A DNA stretch of 64,000 bases from Desulfobacteraceae bacterium (GCA_014237395.1 JABZFP010000032.1:62001-126000), one strand, 5' to 3'; positions 27,806 through 36,503 are shown, numbered from the stretch's first letter. Notes: generated by a model not told the origin, from the letters alone. A program made the numbers and translations.

Positions 27806-29095
27806 ATGAGTTCTCTTCTTGATACCCTTCCGGCCATCATACGCATCCTGATGGTTTTTATATTGATTTTGCTTGTCATTAAACGCAAATGGGATCTGGG
27901 CCATGCTTTTGTGCTGGGGGCGCTGAGCCTGGGGATCTTATTCGCCATGGGGCCCTTATCGATTGCCGCCTCGGCGCTGGGGGCCATGCTGCATCCCAAA
28001 ACACTTAGCTTGACCATTGTCGTCAGTCTGATTCTGGTCCTCAGCCACAGCCTTGAAAAAACCGGGCAGATGGCCCGGATGCTCGAGGCTTACAAGGGGT
28101 TGGTTCGCTGGCCGAAATTGAATCTGGTGGTGTTTCCCGCCCTGATTGGCCTGCTGCCCATGCCGGGCGGGGCCATTTTTTCGGCACCGATGGTCAAGAC
28201 GATCGGGCAGACCCATCGATTGAGCCCCGCGACGTTAAGCTACATCAACTACTGGTATCGGCACATATGGGAATACTGGTGGCCGCTGTACCCCGGCATT
28301 CTTTTGACCACGGCCCTGGCGGACATCGACTTGTGGCACCTGGTCTTTTTCACGCTGCCGATTACCGGTATCGCCATCGCGGCCGGCTATTGGCCGTTGA
28401 GGGGCACGGTTGTTTCCGTCGATGATGGCCGGCGCAGGGCCATGAGCCCCTTCATCAAAGAGTTGGCGCCGATTCTGATTGTCATTGTGGGCGGGTTGGG
28501 GCTGGGTGAGATCCTGTTTGCCGTCCTGCCGGCGGGCCTTCGGTCGCTTGCCAAGGAGGCCGGGCTAATCGCGGCGCTGTGCGTCGGCATCGAATGGGTC
28601 TGGCATGTGAACCAGATGCCGGCCAAGAACCGGTGGGCCATCGTGATTCAACCGGCGTTGCTCAAAATGATCTATCTGGTAACCGCTATTCTCATTTTCA
28701 AAGGGATTCTGGAGGACAGCGGGGCCGTGCGGCAGGTGAGTCAGGAAATTCTGCACTGGCAAATTCCCCTGATGGCGGTTGCTGTCATTCTGCCTTTTAT
28801 CGTAGGGGGCGTTGGTGGTATCACCATCGCTTTTGTGGGCACCACGTTTCCCATTCTCATTTCGTTGATCCACACCATGGGCCAGAGCCACTTGATGCTG
28901 CCTTACCTGGCGCTATCGTTAGTGAGTGGTTTCACCGGCGTGCTTCTGTCGCCGCTCCATTTATGCCTGCTGTTGTCCAATGCCTATTTTGAAACCCAAC
29001 TTATGCCGGTCTACCGCGAAATGATCGTGCCGCTCTTGGTGCTATTGGGCGGCGGATGCCTCTATTTTGCGACCCTGCGGTATTTCCTGTCCTGA
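27806..29095 (+). CDS. DUF401 family membrane permease
   Basis: A protein of about 430 residues with ten or more hydrophobic spans. DUF401 motifs include FPALIGLLPMPGGAIFSAPMV and YINYWYRHIWEYWWPLYPG, plus a glycine-rich PFIVGGVGGITIAFVG near the end. DUF401 belongs to the ion-transporter (IT) superfamily of anion and organic-acid permeases, so uptake of an unknown anion is likely. The start is uncertain (27794 or 27806; AAAAGGA lies upstream). The gene ends 3 bp from the convergent DinB gene. Confidence 0.9.
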   Translation: MSSLLDTLPAIIRILMVFILILLVIKRKWDLGHAFVLGALSLGILFAMGPLSIAASALGAMLHPKTLSLTIVVSLILVLSHSLEKTGQMARMLEAYKGLVRWPKLNLVVFPALIGLLPMPGGAIFSAPMVKTIGQTHRLSPATLSYINYWYRHIWEYWWPLYPGILLTTALADIDLWHLVFFTLPITGIAIAAGYWPLRGTVVSVDDGRRRAMSPFIKELAPILIVIVGGLGLGEILFAVLPAGLRSLAKEAGLIAALCVGIEWVWHVNQMPAKNRWAIVIQPALLKMIYLVTAILIFKGILEDSGAVRQVSQEILHWQIPLMAVAVILPFIVGGVGGITIAFVGTTFPILISLIHTMGQSHLMLPYLALSLVSGFTGVLLSPLHLCLLLSNAYFETQLMPVYREMIVPLLVLLGGGCLYFATLRYFLS

Positions 29096-29098
29096 AAA

Positions 29099-29581
29099 TC
29101 AAAGGGGTGGGGCGATTGCCCTACGGATGTCATCCTCGTGCAGGCGGGCATGCTCATAAGCCCAGCGAATGAAACGTTCGAGACGGTCATGACCGAGAAA
29201 GACGTGCCAGCCCTTGCGATCAAAATCCGCGTCGGCCATGCCCGCCACGATCGCAATCGTCTCCTCCCGAACCGTTTTGAACCGTTGCAGCAACTGTTGC
29301 AGCGACAGGTGATCCAGTTTCTGCGGCTGGGTGCGGTTGAACCGGGCCACGTCAAAATCGTCAGGTGAACCCGGACCGCCGTCCAGGATATTTCTGAACA
29401 GCCAGTGCATGGTTTTCTCGATGGTGATCAGATGCGCCAGAACCTGACGTACGGTCCATTGGACCTCTTCCGAGTAGACCGGGGTCTGAAGCTGTTCCGG
29501 GGAGAGTTCCGCGTATAGCTGCACCGTTTCATCTGTTGATGATCTGAGTATCGCGATGATGTTTGTTTGGCGTGTCGTCAT
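29099..29581 (-). CDS. DinB-family four-helix protein
   Basis: A 160-residue helical bundle of the DinB/YfiT class, which includes metal-dependent thiol S-transferases. Metal-ligand candidates are the His in VRQVLAHLITIEKTMHW and the pair in RWAYEHARLHEDDI, matching the usual H...H-x3-H arrangement. The start follows AAGGAAGCATCCC. The thiol cofactor (bacillithiol, mycothiol or other) cannot be read here. Confidence 0.88.
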   Translation of the reverse strand: MTTRQTNIIAILRSSTDETVQLYAELSPEQLQTPVYSEEVQWTVRQVLAHLITIEKTMHWLFRNILDGGPGSPDDFDVARFNRTQPQKLDHLSLQQLLQRFKTVREETIAIVAGMADADFDRKGWHVFLGHDRLERFIRWAYEHARLHEDDIRRAIAPPL

Positions 29582-29937
29582 GGGATGCTTCCTTTTGACT
29601 GATCGATACGATGGCGGACCATTATGGCCCGGTAAATCTTATGCGGCATGCAAAATTTTATCGGATCATGAATACCATAAGGATGATTTTGACAGATGCG
29701 AAAACTGCCTTAATTTTATAGCGTTGATTGTATCCTGCGTACCGAATCTTCGCTATCCCGCCGGTCGCCGTTGTTGCTTCTCCTTTGGATCATGTCCTTC
29801 TCTACCACGCTGCATTTCGGGTAAATGAAAATTCATCGACCGTGTGCCCGACCATACCTATTTTCGGCTTTGCTTGACAGGCAAAGCGGTGGTTGTGACC
29901 CGTCAGACGGGTTTTTATGCAGGGAAAGGGGGAAATC
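29582..29937. other. 356-bp intergenic region between DinB and the ABM gene
   Basis: Lower GC than its surroundings. Near its right end are two stem-loops: GCTTTGC/GCAAAGC at 29867-29887 (7-nt loop) and ACCCG/CGGGT at 29898-29912 followed by TTTT. They stand 26-71 nt upstream of the ABM-domain start. No gene or tRNA was recognised. Confidence 0.45.
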
Positions 29938-30240
29938 ATGGTTATCAAAGTACTCATCAAACGCCATTTTAAACCGGAACATCTCGATACGGCATCCAAA
30001 ATTCTTATCCGGGCGCGCTATGAAGCCATGAAAATGAAGGGCTACATCGCTTCGGAAACTTGGCGCGGGCTCCACGATCCTTCCTGGATCATCGTTGTAT
30101 CCATGTGGCAGTCCCCCGAGGACTGGAACCAATGGTACAAAAGTCTGCAACGCCGTGACTTAATGGTGGAACTCGCAAAGATCATGACGGAAGGGGAAGA
30201 GATCGAACCTTATGCAATGGGTTTTCAGCAGGCGGTTTAA
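29938..30240 (+). CDS. Antibiotic biosynthesis monooxygenase (ABM) domain protein
   Basis: A 100-residue single ABM/YgiN fold: MVIKVLIKRHFKPEH, a helix with LIRARYEAMKMKGY, and the central SETWRGLHDPSWIIVVSMWQSPEDWNQWY. Such small dimeric ferredoxin-like proteins include quinol monooxygenases and heme-degrading enzymes, but many have no known substrate. The start at 29938 follows AAAGGGGGAAATC. It is followed 44 bp later by a zinc-ribbon protein. Confidence 0.88.
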   Translation: MVIKVLIKRHFKPEHLDTASKILIRARYEAMKMKGYIASETWRGLHDPSWIIVVSMWQSPEDWNQWYKSLQRRDLMVELAKIMTEGEEIEPYAMGFQQAV

Positions 30241-30284
30241 CGCGTTTCAAAGTGGATTTGTTTTCAGGAGAGAGGAGGACAACA

Positions 30285-30698
30285 ATGGCTCATGGGCTCC
30301 ACATTCATGTCCAATGCCCGCATTGCGGCAAGTCCCTGATGATACCCGAACCGAAAATCGATCAACTGGATTCCATTCACTTTCTCGTCAAGATCGGCAA
30401 CCGGATCGGGCATCTCTATCTGAGTCAAGTCTATGGCAGTTACGAGAAGATTTTTGAGAATGTCGAGGATCTTCCCGACGCTGTTGTCGAATGTTCCTGT
30501 CCCCTTTGCTATCGCCCTTTCCCAGTCCATCATGCCTGCGGGAGCTGCAGCGCCGCCGTTATCGCTCTGGATCTGAAGGTCGGGGGGATCATCAAAGTCT
30601 GCACCCGAAACGGGTGTGCGCATCACTCCCTTGAGTTCGAGGACAGCCAGGATGCCCTGAACCTATTTCGCAGCCAGGATCCTTCAGGGTTGCTTTAG
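30285..30698 (+). CDS. Multi-zinc-ribbon hypothetical protein (137 aa)
   Basis: Three Cys pairs or clusters: VQCPHCGKSLM (about residue 9-17), CSCPLCYRPF (67-76) and HACGSCSAAV (80-90), plus CTRNGC near 108-113. The chain has no signal peptide and is mostly beta between the knuckles. The start follows GAGAGGAGGACAACA. The family is not recognised; the pattern suggests a zinc or iron-sulfur scaffold. It may be co-transcribed with the ABM gene. Confidence 0.75.
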   Translation: MAHGLHIHVQCPHCGKSLMIPEPKIDQLDSIHFLVKIGNRIGHLYLSQVYGSYEKIFENVEDLPDAVVECSCPLCYRPFPVHHACGSCSAAVIALDLKVGGIIKVCTRNGCAHHSLEFEDSQDALNLFRSQDPSGLL

Positions 30699-30859
30699 GA
30701 CGGGTCCATCTGAGTTCCTGCCTGGTGAACGCCAAACCGGGATGCCCCTATGCCAGCGCCGATGAAATGGCCGCCATCATTGAAGATAAAACCGGTATTC
30801 CGGTGGTGAAAGATACCCGACTATCACTGATTTTGATTCCTAAAAACGCTTATGCTTGA
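30698..30859 (+). pseudogene. Possible 3' remnant of a CGGC-domain metal-binding protein
   Basis: The frame reads CLVNAKPGCPYASADEM, then AAIIEDKTGIPVVKDTR and a short novel tail to the TGA at 30857. The GCPYA...IEDKTGIPVV pattern resembles the C-terminal end of CGGC-domain proteins. No proper start or N-terminal CGGC motif lies upstream, where the zinc-ribbon gene ends. It looks like a decayed fragment with no evident expression signals. Confidence 0.35.
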
Positions 30860-30935
30860 CGAGGGTGGGCATCGTCCTATCTTCTCCTATCTGTTGTGAC
30901 CGACTGTAAAACCAACCGAAAGGAGGAGAAGCCTG

Positions 30936-32003
30936 ATGAAAAAGGATATTTTTTCAGAATTCAAGCTGAACGGATTCACGCTGAAAAACCGCCTGGGGGT
31001 GGCCCCCATGACGCGCATGTCATCGGTGGCCGACAGCATTCCCCGACAGGATGTTCTGGATTTACTGGTCCGCCGGGCGGAAAGAGGCGCCGCCCTGGTG
31101 TTTTCCGAAGCCCTCGTCACGGATTATGAAAGCGCCCAGGGATATCCCGGCCAGGCCCGCTTGCTGACCCAGCGCCAGATCGACGCCTGGAAGAAGGTGA
31201 CGGACGCCATCCGTGCGCAGGGATCGCTATCCATCATGCAGATGTTCCACTGCGGGCGGGTGGCCTGGCCGGAGGTTAACCCGGCCGGGCGCATCATTGC
31301 CCCGAGCCCGGTGACCCCGCGGCAGAAGAACCCCTTGACGGGCAACTCCTATCCTGTTCCCGATACGATCAGTCGGTTCGATATCCAGCATGTCATCCAG
31401 GGATTTGTGGAAACGGCCAAAGGCGCTGTGGCGGCAGGATTTGACGGGATTGAGGTTCACGGGGCGCACGGGTACCTCATCAGCCAGTTTCTTTCCCGTT
31501 ATTCCAATCATCGCAGCGATGACTATGGCGGTAGCCTTGAAAACCGCTATCGTTTCGCAAATGAGGTTGTTGCCGCCGTGCGTGCGGTGGTGCCCGCAGA
31601 TCGCCTCCTGACATTTCGGATTTCCAACTGGGGGGTCGTTGACCCGGATGTTTCCCTTTTCGAGACCCGGGAAGAGTGGCAGACCCTGATCGAGCGCCTG
31701 TCCGCCGAACCAATCGACGCCATTTCACTGTCCACCTATGATTTCCAGGCCAAAGGGTTCGGCACGGATAAGACCATCTGCCAGTTGACCCGCGAGGTGA
31801 CGGATTTGCCCCTGATGATCTGCGGCAAGATCCATGACTTGTCCACTGCCGAGGCGGCCCTGCAGGATGCTGATGTGGTCCTCTCAGGAAAGTCCTTTTT
31901 GCTCAATCCGGATTTTGTGGAAGATGTTCGGGCGGGAAAAACGCTTCCCCTACACCGATCGGAAGAAGCCAATATCGCCTATACGGAAGCGCTTCTCCTG
32001 TAA
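30936..32003 (+). CDS. Old yellow enzyme family NADH:flavin oxidoreductase
   Basis: A 355-residue FMN-dependent TIM-barrel reductase. The N-terminal RLGVAPMTRMS, the catalytic pair region in GIEVHGAHGYLISQFLS and the tail of the Y-region YSNHRSDDYGGSLENRYRF are family signatures. The C-terminal FeS and NADH domains of 2,4-dienoyl-CoA reductases are absent, so this is a classical short OYE. The start follows AAGGAGGAGAAGCCTG. Substrates are probably activated alkenes. A strong bidirectional terminator follows. Confidence 0.95.
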   Translation: MKKDIFSEFKLNGFTLKNRLGVAPMTRMSSVADSIPRQDVLDLLVRRAERGAALVFSEALVTDYESAQGYPGQARLLTQRQIDAWKKVTDAIRAQGSLSIMQMFHCGRVAWPEVNPAGRIIAPSPVTPRQKNPLTGNSYPVPDTISRFDIQHVIQGFVETAKGAVAAGFDGIEVHGAHGYLISQFLSRYSNHRSDDYGGSLENRYRFANEVVAAVRAVVPADRLLTFRISNWGVVDPDVSLFETREEWQTLIERLSAEPIDAISLSTYDFQAKGFGTDKTICQLTREVTDLPLMICGKIHDLSTAEAALQDADVVLSGKSFLLNPDFVEDVRAGKTLPLHRSEEANIAYTEALLL

Positions 32004-32070
32004 CCATGAAAGGAGGTGGTGGGGTCTGCCGGCGATAAAGGGCGGGGCGAAAGGTGGGCATCATTTTCTA

Positions 32071-32114
32071 AAAAACCAAAAGGGCTGCTTGACAGAGCAG
32101 CCCTTTTGGTTTTT
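32071..32114. terminator. Bidirectional intrinsic terminator
   Basis: A perfect 18-bp inverted repeat, AAAAACCAAAAGGGCTGC (32071-32088) with its complement at 32097-32114, surrounds the 8-nt loop TTGACAGA. Each strand ends with a run of T. It sits between the convergent OYE and outer-membrane protein genes and should stop transcription both ways. Confidence 0.95.
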
Positions 32115-32132
32115 TACATTCAAGTCGATAAC

Positions 32133-33176
32133 CTAAAACCGGAAAAAGAGCCCTGCTCCCGCAGAAAAGATTTCGGTATCGTAGAAATCGATATTGGCAT
32201 CACTATTCAAATAATCCGTTTTGACATAGAGACTGGTTTTTTTAAAAAACGGCACGCTCCAGCCGAAGGGATTGTGATACAGGCCGATCACACCGGCGCC
32301 GTAGCGGTCATCTTCACGCGTTTTGCCGTAGATGGGATTGCGCTTGTCGTAGTCGGCGTACCCGATAAAGCCGTTGACCACTACTGAAAAGGCCTCGGAA
32401 TTATAGCCGTAGGACAGCTTGAAATCTACCCCGTCGTTGCTCATGGCATCCCCGTCCAGATCATAGTTGAAGTAGGTGATGGTGGGGATGATGGCATGCG
32501 TCTTACCGTCGAAGAAAAAGCGATACAGGATATCGGCCTTGGTATAATCCCCTTCGCGATCCAGCAATTGTTGTTGCGCCGGTGTAAGTCCGAGGGGTCC
32601 ATACGATCCGCTGCGTTCATCGTCGATATCGATTTCGCGATAGGAATACTGCAGTTGCAGTTCCGAACCGAAGATGCGGTCCCAGGCCACCCGGAATCCG
32701 TTGGAGGTGCGATCGGTGCGGGATCGTTTGAAATTCGTTACATAGGGGTCCTCCCAGACTTCAGTGGGAATGGAGGAGAAGAGAAAACTGGCCGCCACCA
32801 GGTTTTTGCCAGGCAGTTCCTGGGACACGCCCAGCTGGGTGGCGAAATCGTAGCGCAGGGCATCTTCCATGGCATTACCGACAAAGAGTTGGGTGCGGGT
32901 GCTGGCAAAGGTGTAGCGCAGGTCGAAGTTGAACTGAACCGAACCGGAGCTGCTCGACTCCGGGTCGTCCGTCAGGGAATCGACCGTGCGATTGCCCACG
33001 CTGCCGAAAGTGTTGCCGGCGATCATATTGCTTTTGACATGGCTGTAGCCGCCCCCGAGCGTCAGATAGCCGCTGAATCCGGATTCTTCGGGGATGGGCT
33101 CGATGGCGTAGGACGGGCCGACGGCAAAAAGGGTGATGGTGATGAAAAGGACCGTCATTTTTTTTAAGAAATGCAT
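32133..33176 (-). CDS. Outer-membrane beta-barrel protein
   Basis: A 347-residue exported protein. Residues 1-24 form a Sec signal (MHFLKKMTVLFITITLFAVG, cleavage after SYA). The mature chain is a run of amphipathic strands with alternating hydrophobics (YLTLGGGYSHV, LQLQYSYREI, THAIIPTITYFNYD, SVVVNGFIGYADY) and ends GAGLFFRF, the usual aromatic C-terminus. The start at 33176 is preceded by AGGAGGTTTGCG. It is probably a porin-like protein of unknown cargo. Confidence 0.88.
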   Translation of the reverse strand: MHFLKKMTVLFITITLFAVGPSYAIEPIPEESGFSGYLTLGGGYSHVKSNMIAGNTFGSVGNRTVDSLTDDPESSSSGSVQFNFDLRYTFASTRTQLFVGNAMEDALRYDFATQLGVSQELPGKNLVAASFLFSSIPTEVWEDPYVTNFKRSRTDRTSNGFRVAWDRIFGSELQLQYSYREIDIDDERSGSYGPLGLTPAQQQLLDREGDYTKADILYRFFFDGKTHAIIPTITYFNYDLDGDAMSNDGVDFKLSYGYNSEAFSVVVNGFIGYADYDKRNPIYGKTREDDRYGAGVIGLYHNPFGWSVPFFKKTSLYVKTDYLNSDANIDFYDTEIFSAGAGLFFRF

Positions 33177-33318
33177 CGCAAACCTCCTCAAATGTTGTCA
33201 AAACCCGATTGTTGGGGACATCGCGTAACATCATCCTTAACGGATGCAAGGCGATTTTTCAAGGCGGAACATGCGAAGAAGGTGTTGTGCTGGGCGGTGG
33301 CTTGTAAAAACCACAGGA

Positions 33319-33591
33319 TCAATCCGAGTCATCGGAGGCGCTGTTGCGGCGCGCTTGCGCAATCAAATCAAGGAGGCTGCTGATTTTAGGGCGGGGCTCT
33401 TTGTTGAGGAATGCTTCGTATTCTGCCGCGGTCAATCGATGTCTTAGATATGCCCCGACATCGAAGTGCTGCCACCAGCAGTCCATCAACTTGAAACAGG
33501 GCTGGCCCTCGTTTCCTGTTTTCTCACAGTAGGTGAAGGGGACCGGGCTACCCAGTCGCGGGCAGCGGATTTCCAAATTGTCTTTTTCCAC
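33319..33591 (-). CDS. Cys-rich conserved hypothetical protein (about 90 aa)
   Basis: The core EIRCPRLGSPVPFTYCEK, PCFKLMDCWWQHFDVGAYLR resembles deltaproteobacterial small proteins that begin RCPRLGxxVxxxYC and contain xCFKxxDCW. Four Cys could bind a metal. The start is uncertain: a GTG at 33591 (AGGACGATTC upstream) gives the tidy form, while an ATG at 33642 or GTG at 33702 would include sequence overlapping a 13-bp hairpin. It lies downstream of trpB on the same strand. Confidence 0.65.
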   Translation of the reverse strand: MEKDNLEIRCPRLGSPVPFTYCEKTGNEGQPCFKLMDCWWQHFDVGAYLRHRLTAAEYEAFLNKEPRPKISSLLDLIAQARRNSASDDSD

Positions 33592-33655
33592 GAATCGTCC
33601 TAAGGCCTTCAGGCCGGTGTGTGTTGGGCGTGTACCCGTCATTGCGACGATATGG

Positions 33656-33686
33656 CCGGGGAGGAAAAGATGGTTTTCCTCCCCGG
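33656..33686. repeat. Perfect 13-bp hairpin between trpB and the Cys-rich gene
   Basis: CCGGGGAGGAAAA (33656-33668) pairs with TTTTCCTCCCCGG (33674-33686) around a 5-nt loop. It ends 20 bp from the trpB stop. On the trpB strand no T run follows the stem, so it is either a weak terminator, an mRNA-stabilising structure or an attenuator. Confidence 0.7.
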
Positions 33687-33706
33687 AATGCCACCGCTTC
33701 ACAATT

Positions 33707-35086
33707 CTATGGGGTGCTCTTCAGTGGCTTCGGTTTCGGGTAATCGGCAAACACCGCCTGTGATTTCTGAAGATCGTCATCGGACATGGCAATGTCGTTC
33801 AATTCACCACTGAAATAACGGTCGTAGGCCCCCAGATCCAGCAGGCCGTGACCGCTCCAGCTGACGACGATGGTTTTTTCGCGGCCTTCTTCCTTGGCTT
33901 GGCGGGCTTCTTTGACGACCTGGGCCAGGGCGTTGGTGGTTTCCGGCGCCGGGATGAAGCCTTCAGTGCGGGCCCACATCACGCCGGCTTCATAGGCTTC
34001 GGTCTGGGTCACCGCCTTGGGTTCGCAAATCCCTTCGGTCACCAGCTGACTCACGGTGGGCGCCATGCCGTGGTAGCGCAGACCGCCGGCATGAATCGGA
34101 GGCGGAACGAAGGCGTGCCCCAGGCTGTGCATGGGCATCAGCGGCGTGTAGCCGGCCGTGTCGCCATGGTCGTAGACGAAAGGCGCACGGGTCATCGTGG
34201 GGCAGGCCATGGGTTCCACCGGGTAGATGGCAATCTCGCGCCCATGAATTTTATCGTAGACAAAGGGAAACGCCAGGCCGGCGAAATTGCTGCCGCCGCC
34301 GGCACAGCCGATGATGATATCCGGATAATCCCCGATCATGTCGAACTGTTTTTTTGCTTCCAGACCGATGATGGTCTGGTGTAGCATGACATGGTTGAGC
34401 ACGCTGCCCAGGGAATAGCGGGTTTTGCCGCTCGTGTCCGAAACGGCCGCCTCGATGGCCTCACTGATGGCGATGCCCAGGCTGCCGGGGGTGTTCGGGT
34501 CGCGGGCCAGGGCGTCGCGGCCGGCCTTGGTCTCGGTGCTGGGGCTGGCAACGCATTGTCCTCCCCAGGTTTCCATCATGGCCTTGCGATAGGGCTTCTG
34601 ATCGAAGCTGATCCGCACCATGTAGACGCGGCACGACAGCCCGAACTGGGCGCAGGCAAATGACAACGCGCTGCCCCATTGCCCGGCTCCCGTTTCGGTG
34701 GTCATGCGCTCGATACCGAATTCCTTGTTGTAATACGCCTGGGGAATCGCGGTATTCGGTTTGTGGCTGCCGGGGGGGCTTACCCCCTCATTTTTATAGT
34801 AGATTTTGGCCGGTGTGCCCAACGCTTTTTCAAATGAAAGGGCCCGCATCATGGGCGACGGCCGCCAGATGCTGAGCACATCCATGACAGGCTCCGGGAT
34901 AGCGATCCATCGCTCGGAGCTGACTTCCTGCTCGATCAGGTTCATGGGGAAGACCGGGGCCAGGTCTTCCGGTGCGATCGGATGGCCGTCAGGGCCCAAC
35001 GGGGGGTTCATCTTGATATCCGCCAGGATGTTGTACCATTGCCGGGGCATTTCGGTTGGCGGCAATATGATTTGTCGATGATTCAT
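33707..35086 (-). CDS. trpB: Tryptophan synthase beta chain, TrpB2-type (standalone)
   Basis: A 459-residue PLP enzyme that condenses indole with serine, or possibly phosphoserine. The PLP lysine is in GSHKPNTAI, followed by TETGAGQWG, and the phosphate-binding loop reads CAGGGSNFAGL. The GSHKPN lysine motif, extended N-terminus (about 90 residues before it) and length mark the TrpB2 group. No trpA or other trp genes adjoin. The start at 35086 (MNHRQIILPP) follows AAGGAGATGCCCC. Confidence 0.95.
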   Translation of the reverse strand: MNHRQIILPPTEMPRQWYNILADIKMNPPLGPDGHPIAPEDLAPVFPMNLIEQEVSSERWIAIPEPVMDVLSIWRPSPMMRALSFEKALGTPAKIYYKNEGVSPPGSHKPNTAIPQAYYNKEFGIERMTTETGAGQWGSALSFACAQFGLSCRVYMVRISFDQKPYRKAMMETWGGQCVASPSTETKAGRDALARDPNTPGSLGIAISEAIEAAVSDTSGKTRYSLGSVLNHVMLHQTIIGLEAKKQFDMIGDYPDIIIGCAGGGSNFAGLAFPFVYDKIHGREIAIYPVEPMACPTMTRAPFVYDHGDTAGYTPLMPMHSLGHAFVPPPIHAGGLRYHGMAPTVSQLVTEGICEPKAVTQTEAYEAGVMWARTEGFIPAPETTNALAQVVKEARQAKEEGREKTIVVSWSGHGLLDLGAYDRYFSGELNDIAMSDDDLQKSQAVFADYPKPKPLKSTP

Positions 35087-35236
35087 GGGGCATCTCCTTC
35101 CGGGTGAGTGCACAAGCAATGTCCATATACCGGGCTGATTGAAGCGTTTTGATGGCGCACGATCTAAGGCACCGTCAGTGAATCACTGGTCTTAGAAGGC
35201 GCGGGGGGTTTTGTCAAGATGCGGCACCTGGTCGTT

Positions 35237-35914
35237 TCAGAAGAATATTTCAGAATAAATGCGCGAGGAGGGGAACCGGTGGTCCACGATATCCATGACC
35301 TCGGCGATCATCTCACGCCGACCGGCTGCATAAAAATCATACGCACCTTCCGGAAAATGGTGACGCAAGTAATCCGTGACCCGGCCCGGGAACGCATACG
35401 GCGACAGCGATGACGAGACCCCGGTAAGGCAGGGGACGTAGCGAAGGGCGGCCGGCGCCATATTGTCCCGAAAATAAAGTTCGTCATCGTGGCGCACGCC
35501 ATGGAGCAGAACAAACCCCTGGATACCGGTACGACACATGGCGACGAAAGGGGCAATCCCGGCACCGGTGGCGATCCATATGGCCGATCGGGAAGAGGGG
35601 CGATAGATAAAATGACCGCTGGGCCCCGTGAAATCTAAAGCGGTTCCCAAGGGACAGCGGCTGAGATGGGGGGAAACGACACCATCCGCCACCGAACGAA
35701 TCAACAGGGTCAGCTGATCCTGGCGGTCACCGGGAATCAGGGAATAATCGCGCGTTTTTCCCCCGGTGAGAAGGTGAATGCGCTGGCCGGCCTGGAAGTG
35801 AAAATCCGGCGGGCGTTCCAACGTCAGCGTGAAGGTATCCTTGGTGAGCCACTGACGGTGGAGGATGCGACTGGTGTGACGATTGCCGCTGGTGCATGAA
35901 GCCTGGGATGTCAT
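35237..35914 (-). CDS. FNR-like flavin reductase/oxidoreductase
   Basis: A 225-residue ferredoxin-NADP reductase fold. The FAD motif RDYSLIPG (about 60-67) and the NAD(P)-binding GAGIAPFVAM are present. No [2Fe-2S] domain is attached, so it is the minimal reductase module. The start at 35914 overlaps the PduO stop by ATGA, so translation is coupled. A natural reading is that it reduces cob(II)alamin for the neighbouring adenosyltransferase; this is inferred from linkage. Confidence 0.9.
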   Translation of the reverse strand: MTSQASCTSGNRHTSRILHRQWLTKDTFTLTLERPPDFHFQAGQRIHLLTGGKTRDYSLIPGDRQDQLTLLIRSVADGVVSPHLSRCPLGTALDFTGPSGHFIYRPSSRSAIWIATGAGIAPFVAMCRTGIQGFVLLHGVRHDDELYFRDNMAPAALRYVPCLTGVSSSLSPYAFPGRVTDYLRHHFPEGAYDFYAAGRREMIAEVMDIVDHRFPSSRIYSEIFF

Positions 35915-36477
35915 GCGCTTTCCCAGGGGGTGTCGGGTGTCCGGGTGGCCTGATTGCAATAGCGCGCCAGCACGAAAAGATAGTCGGACAGGCGATTCAG
36001 ATAGGTCAATGTGCCGCTATACATTTTGCCGTCGTCGGAGGCCTGTCGTATGGTCCGGACAGTATGGCGTTCCGCCCGCCGGCAGACACAGCGGGCCACA
36101 TGGCTCCAGCAGGCGGCGGGATGGCCGCCGGGGAGGATGAACTGACTGAGGCGCGGCAGCTGCTCATCCATTCGATCGATGGCCTGCTCCAGAAAACGGG
36201 CGTTTTCCAGAGGCAGATCCCGGGTGGTTTTGAAAGACGGGTCTTCCCCGGAAGTTGCCAGGCAGGCCCCGACACGGAACAGATCGCTCTGGATCTGATG
36301 GAGTTCACCGATCTTGTCGCGACAGTCATCTGGCAGCACCGCAAGGACAGCCCCCAGAAGCGAGTTCAGTTCGTCGACATCACCGTAAGCCTCTACGCGC
36401 GCATCATCTTTGAAGAGGCGTTCACCACTGAACAGGCTGGTTCGTCCGCGGTCGCCGCCGCCGGTGTATATTTTCAT
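35911..36477 (-). CDS. pduO: Cob(I)alamin adenosyltransferase, PduO type
   Basis: A 188-residue enzyme that transfers the adenosyl group of ATP to cob(I)alamin. Family blocks are YTGGGDRGRTSLF (ATP-binding N-terminus), AYGDVDELNSLLG and the C-terminal VCRRAERHTV. The start follows GGGAGACGAAATCC. Coupled to an FNR-like reductase by overlap, it gives a compact AdoCbl-making pair. This would supply the coenzyme that the MerR/B12 regulator at 11.8 kb should bind. Confidence 0.97.
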   Translation of the reverse strand: MKIYTGGGDRGRTSLFSGERLFKDDARVEAYGDVDELNSLLGAVLAVLPDDCRDKIGELHQIQSDLFRVGACLATSGEDPSFKTTRDLPLENARFLEQAIDRMDEQLPRLSQFILPGGHPAACWSHVARCVCRRAERHTVRTIRQASDDGKMYSGTLTYLNRLSDYLFVLARYCNQATRTPDTPWESA

Positions 36478-36503
36478 GGATTTCGTCTCCCGTCGATTGA
36501 CTA

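Noticed and set aside
29874..29879. TTGACA before the ABM gene as a -35 box
   Set aside because: No -10-like hexamer occurs at 15-19 bp downstream, and the sequence is the loop of a stem-loop.
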